Origin: Pseudomonas sp. TCU-HL1
GTDB taxonomy: Bacteria; Pseudomonadota; Gammaproteobacteria; Pseudomonadales; Pseudomonadaceae
DNA length: 64,000 nt
Assembly: GCF_001708505.1 (NCBI RefSeq)
Contig: NZ_CP015992.1
Location: 4,960,001-5,024,000, forward strand
Direction: 5' to 3'
Made by a program: the position numbers and the translations under genes. The notes below the pieces were generated by a model. The model was not told the DNA's origin. It saw nothing but the letters and a program-made list of their open reading frames with translations, and did not search any database. Shown here piece after piece: positions 61,295 through 64,000 of this stretch. How positions within the stretch are numbered: position 1 is the first letter of the stretch; every line of letters begins with the position of its first letter.

Positions 61295-63001
61295 TTACGC
61301 GACAGGTGGCTGCTCCTGCAAGGCCTGCTTCGCCAGCCAGATCTGGTAGGCGTTGATTCCCGCCCGCACCGAACTGAACACCAGCGGCGGCTTCAGCTCA
61401 CCCAGCTCGCCAGAGCGTTGCAGCAGGTCGAACGCCGGGCCGAAGAGCCGGGCGAAACCGAAGTAGACGCCTCGGGCGGCAAGGCTCTGCTGTACCTCGC
61501 GCAGGGTGGCGAGACCGGTGAGGTCGAGGTTGATCATGGTTTCAGCATTGAGCAGCACCGCGCGGGGATGATCCATCTGCTCGACCTGATGGAGTAGACG
61601 CTGCTTGAAGTAATCGGCATTGAAGAACAGCAACGGCGCGTCGAAACGGTAGATCAGCAGCCCCGGCAGCGTTGAGGCCTGTGGATAACGCCCGAGCTCC
61701 ACCTGGCCGTCCACGTCCGCCAACCAGCCAAGCACCGCATCGCTGGGGCGGTAGGTGAGGTACAGCAGGCGCAGCAGGGCCAGGGCGATAGCGACGAAGA
61801 TGCCGGGCAGCACGCCGACGCCCAGCACACCCACCGTGGTCAGCAGGCACAGGCCGCACTCGAAGCGGCTCAGGCGCCAGAACGCCTTGAGTGCATGGAT
61901 GTCGATCAACCCCCAGCCGGCCAGCATCAGCACCGCCCCCAAGGCGGCAATCGGGACCCAGGCCAGCGGCCCATGAAGAAACACCAGCACCGCGACAATC
62001 ACCAGTGCCACCACCACGCTAACCATCTGCGTCTTGCCGCCCACCAGGTCGTTCACCGCCGTGCGCGAGTCCGCACCGCTGATGACGAACGACTGGGATA
62101 CCCCGGCGCCGACGTTGGCCAGGCCCAGGGCGATGAATTCGTGGTTGGCGTCGATGGCGTAACCGTGACGGGCGGCGAAGCTGCGGGCGGTGAGCATGGC
62201 ACTGCAGAAGCTGACGATGGTGATACCGGTGGCATCGCGCAGCAGGCTGAGCAGCTCCTGATAGCTGGCGCGAGGCCAGCCCAGCTCAGGCAACCCGGCC
62301 GGGACGGCGCCCAACAATGCCACGCCGTGGCGGTCGAGCCCGAGCCAGGCGGCCGCCACCGAAGCCAGCACGATGGCAACCAGCGAGACCGGCAGCTGTG
62401 GCCAGCGCCGGGGCAGGACGATCATCAGCAGCAGGGTTGCAGCACCCAGGGCCAGGGTCGGCAAATGGGTGCTGGCCAGGTTGCGGATCATCGCCAACAG
62501 CCCGGCGATGAAACCGCTGGTCTCGCTCTGGTAGCCCAGCAGCTTGCCCAGTTGCCCGGCCAGCAGGCTGAGGCCGATGCCGTTCAGATACCCCACCAGG
62601 ATCGGCCTCGACAGGAAGCTGGCAATGAAGCCGGCACGGATGAAGCCAGCGAGGATGGACAGCATGCCGACCATCACGGCAACGATCATCGACAGGTGCA
62701 CCAACCGCTGCGGATCGCCCGCCGCCAGCGGCGTGATGGCCGCCGCCACCATGGCCGCAGTGGCGGCATCGGGGCCGACCATCAACTGCCGGGAGCCTCC
62801 CACCAGCGCGTAGATCAACATCGGCAGGATGCAGGCATAGAGCCCGACCTGGGCGGGAAAACCGATGATCTGCGCATAGGCGATGGCGGTGGGAATCTGC
62901 ACCGCAGCCACCGACAGGCCGGCGGCGATGTCGGTGCGCAGCCATTCGCGGCGGTAGTGGAAGCGGCTGGCGCGGGCACGCAGCCAAGAGATGGGGTGCA
63001 T
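61295..63001 (-). CDS. SulP-family anion transporter with STAS domain
   Basis: 568-aa SLC26/SulP permease. The N-terminal membrane domain has DIAAGLSVAAVQIPTAIAYAQIIGFPAQVGLYA and SRQLMVGPDAATAAMVAAAI, both SulP signatures, over about 10-14 helices (residues 25-420). The cytoplasmic STAS domain occupies about 440-555 (LLIYRFDAPLLFFNADYF, VLLNAETMINLDLTGL). It transports sulfate, bicarbonate or another anion; the substrate cannot be told. Confidence 0.9.
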   Translation of the reverse strand: MHPISWLRARASRFHYRREWLRTDIAAGLSVAAVQIPTAIAYAQIIGFPAQVGLYACILPMLIYALVGGSRQLMVGPDAATAAMVAAAITPLAAGDPQRLVHLSMIVAVMVGMLSILAGFIRAGFIASFLSRPILVGYLNGIGLSLLAGQLGKLLGYQSETSGFIAGLLAMIRNLASTHLPTLALGAATLLLMIVLPRRWPQLPVSLVAIVLASVAAAWLGLDRHGVALLGAVPAGLPELGWPRASYQELLSLLRDATGITIVSFCSAMLTARSFAARHGYAIDANHEFIALGLANVGAGVSQSFVISGADSRTAVNDLVGGKTQMVSVVVALVIVAVLVFLHGPLAWVPIAALGAVLMLAGWGLIDIHALKAFWRLSRFECGLCLLTTVGVLGVGVLPGIFVAIALALLRLLYLTYRPSDAVLGWLADVDGQVELGRYPQASTLPGLLIYRFDAPLLFFNADYFKQRLLHQVEQMDHPRAVLLNAETMINLDLTGLATLREVQQSLAARGVYFGFARLFGPAFDLLQRSGELGELKPPLVFSSVRAGINAYQIWLAKQALQEQPPVA

Positions 63002-63090
63002 CGGAGTCGTCCAGGGTTCGACCTCAGAAGCTTAGGACGACACTGCCGGGAACGCCCCGCTCTCTTGGCAGCGCACGCAGGCCTCGCGGG

Positions 63091-63504
63091 TTACTGATCC
63101 TTCTCGCAGTTGATCATCCAGGGCACCCCGAACTGGTCCATCAGCATGCCGAAGCGCGCGGCCCAGAAGGTTTGCGCCAGCGGCATCTGCACCTGGCCGC
63201 CCTCGGCCAGGGCATTGAACACCCGTTCGGCTTCATTGATCCGGTCGACGTTGATCGAGATGCAGATGCCGCTGATGCCCTCGAACGGCGCCTGGGGCGG
63301 GCAGTCCGAGCCCATGATCACCTGGTCACCTACGGCCAGGCGGGCGTGCATGATCTTGTCGCGGAAGTCCTCCGGCACATCATCGCAGGCCGGACTTTCG
63401 GCGAAGGTGAGAAAGGCCTCCAGGGTGCCGTTGAGCACCTTGGCATAGAACTGGAAGGCCGGGCCGCACTGGCCGTCGAACGTGAGGTAGGGATCGATTT
63501 TCAT
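63091..63504 (-). CDS. VOC-superfamily protein (PhnB-like)
   Basis: 137-aa protein of the glyoxalase/bleomycin-resistance fold in its PhnB form: PYLTFDGQCGPAFQFYAKVL at the N-terminus, IMHARLAVGDQVIMGSD in the middle, and the C-terminal FWAARFGMLMDQFGVPWMINCE. Activity unknown. AGGAGA precedes ATG 63504, which excludes the longer upstream frame. It is followed upstream, 29 bp away, by the YCII gene in the same direction; these two families are often encoded together. Confidence 0.9.
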   Translation of the reverse strand: MKIDPYLTFDGQCGPAFQFYAKVLNGTLEAFLTFAESPACDDVPEDFRDKIMHARLAVGDQVIMGSDCPPQAPFEGISGICISINVDRINEAERVFNALAEGGQVQMPLAQTFWAARFGMLMDQFGVPWMINCEKDQ

Positions 63505-63533
63505 GAAGGTCTCCTGTCCGTGGTGGAGGGCGG

Positions 63534-63956
63534 TCACTGCTGCCGGGCTTTCTCGAATACGCGCTGTTCCTGCTCGCGCAATTCGGAGGTGAACTCCGCA
63601 CCGAAGTCCTCGGCCTCGAAGACCTGGCGGATTTCGATTTCGGAATCGGAAAGCATGGGGTTGGGGCAACGCTTGACCCACTCGATGCACTCTTCCAGGG
63701 AATTGACCTTGAACAGCCAGAAACCGGCGATCAGTTCCTTGGTTTCGGCGAAGGGGCCGTCGATGACGGTGCGGTCCTTGCCCTTGAACGCCACGCGCGC
63801 GCCTTTGGCGCTGGGGTGCAGGCCCTCACCGGCGAGCAGGATGCCGGCGTTGACCAGCTCCTCGTTGTACTGGCCCATGGCCGTGAGCAGTTCCGTGCTC
63901 GGCATGATGCCGGCTTCCGATTCCCTGGTTGCTTTGACAATCACCATGAAGCGCAT
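63534..63956 (-). CDS. YCII-related (DGPF) domain protein
   Basis: 140-aa protein: MRFMVIVKATRESEAG at the N-terminus and the family motif DGPFAETKELIAGFWLFKV. YCII/DGPF proteins are small enzymes or accessory proteins, often next to ECF sigma factors and VOC proteins. ATG 63956 has AGGAGA upstream. It is the first gene of the pair with the PhnB-like gene; the window ends 44 bp upstream of it. Confidence 0.9.
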   Translation of the reverse strand: MRFMVIVKATRESEAGIMPSTELLTAMGQYNEELVNAGILLAGEGLHPSAKGARVAFKGKDRTVIDGPFAETKELIAGFWLFKVNSLEECIEWVKRCPNPMLSDSEIEIRQVFEAEDFGAEFTSELREQEQRVFEKARQQ

Positions 63957-64000
63957 TGTTGTTCTCCTGTTGAGTGGCATGAACGCCAGCCTGCGGCCCT

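Noticed and set aside
61895..63097. Rightward open frame opposite the SulP transporter
   Set aside because: Low-complexity Gln/Gly/His/Asp composition without any family signature; the SulP reading is clear.
1..64000. CRISPR array
   Set aside because: Repeats seen are palindromic REP-type or low-copy intergenic units; none is regularly spaced with unique spacers, and no cas gene is present.
1..64000. tRNA or rRNA genes
   Set aside because: No cloverleaf with the usual GTTCGA arm and CCA end and no rRNA segment was recognised on either strand by eye; a tRNA scan would settle it.

Overview
The window is chromosomal DNA of a Pseudomonas (gammaproteobacterium). It is GC-rich and dense in genes. 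From memory, much of its gene order matches the P. aeruginosa PAO1 stretch from the plsB neighbourhood (about PA3672) to the wsp operon (about PA3708). The markers are plsB, mexJK/mexL, rsmJ, tsaB, adk, ppc, a cadR/cadA pair, lysS, prfB and wspRFEDCBA. I could not run alignments, so the exact species is open.

Layout. 1-5.6 kb: the 5' end of an ABC ATPase gene, plsB, a two-gene unit of unknown function, a broken ybaY-type lipoprotein gene and a DUF4197 exported protein. 6.0-10.6 kb: a catabolic-looking cluster in which a TetR regulator and a Rieske oxygenase are divergent from a crotonase-fold enzyme and an acyl-CoA synthetase. 10.7-15.6 kb: the MexJK efflux pump and its divergent repressor MexL. 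15.7-23.0 kb: mostly leftward housekeeping genes (rsmJ, a PEP-mutase-fold enzyme, DUF72, tsaB, adk, ppc). 23.2-28.1 kb: a small conserved protein, cadR/cadA with a readable MerR-type promoter, a macrodomain protein and a lipoprotein hydrolase. 28.17-29.68 kb: a 1.5-kb IS110-family (IS1111-type) element sitting inside a REP palindrome. 29.7-35.3 kb: a DUF1704 'QEGLA' protein, a lipoprotein, a TetR regulator, lysS and prfB with its programmed frameshift. 35.4-43.8 kb: the complete Wsp chemosensory operon controlling the diguanylate cyclase WspR.

43.8-47.7 kb departs from the remembered PAO1 order. It carries a COG4705 membrane protein, a GT39/ArnT-like glycosyltransferase and an Ais/PmrG-like phosphatase, plausibly an envelope or lipid A modification set. 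47.8-57 kb holds a DUF533 protein, a LysR regulator and a polyamine-type ABC importer with two paralogous aldehyde dehydrogenases, like E. coli ydcSTUVW with an extra dehydrogenase. The rest is a mix: an NTF2-fold protein, a cysteine-synthase-family enzyme, a small ion channel, an AI-2E-family transporter, a yeast-like cytosine deaminase, a SulP transporter, and VOC and YCII proteins.

The most notable observation is in the non-coding 3' part of the IS element. It contains two bulged hairpins whose arms match, respectively, the element's own two ends and the two flanks of its insertion site. This is the layout expected of a bridge/seek RNA with donor-binding and target-binding loops. A second recurring pattern is that the ends of intergenic palindromic repeats supply the TAG stop codons of the neighbouring genes.
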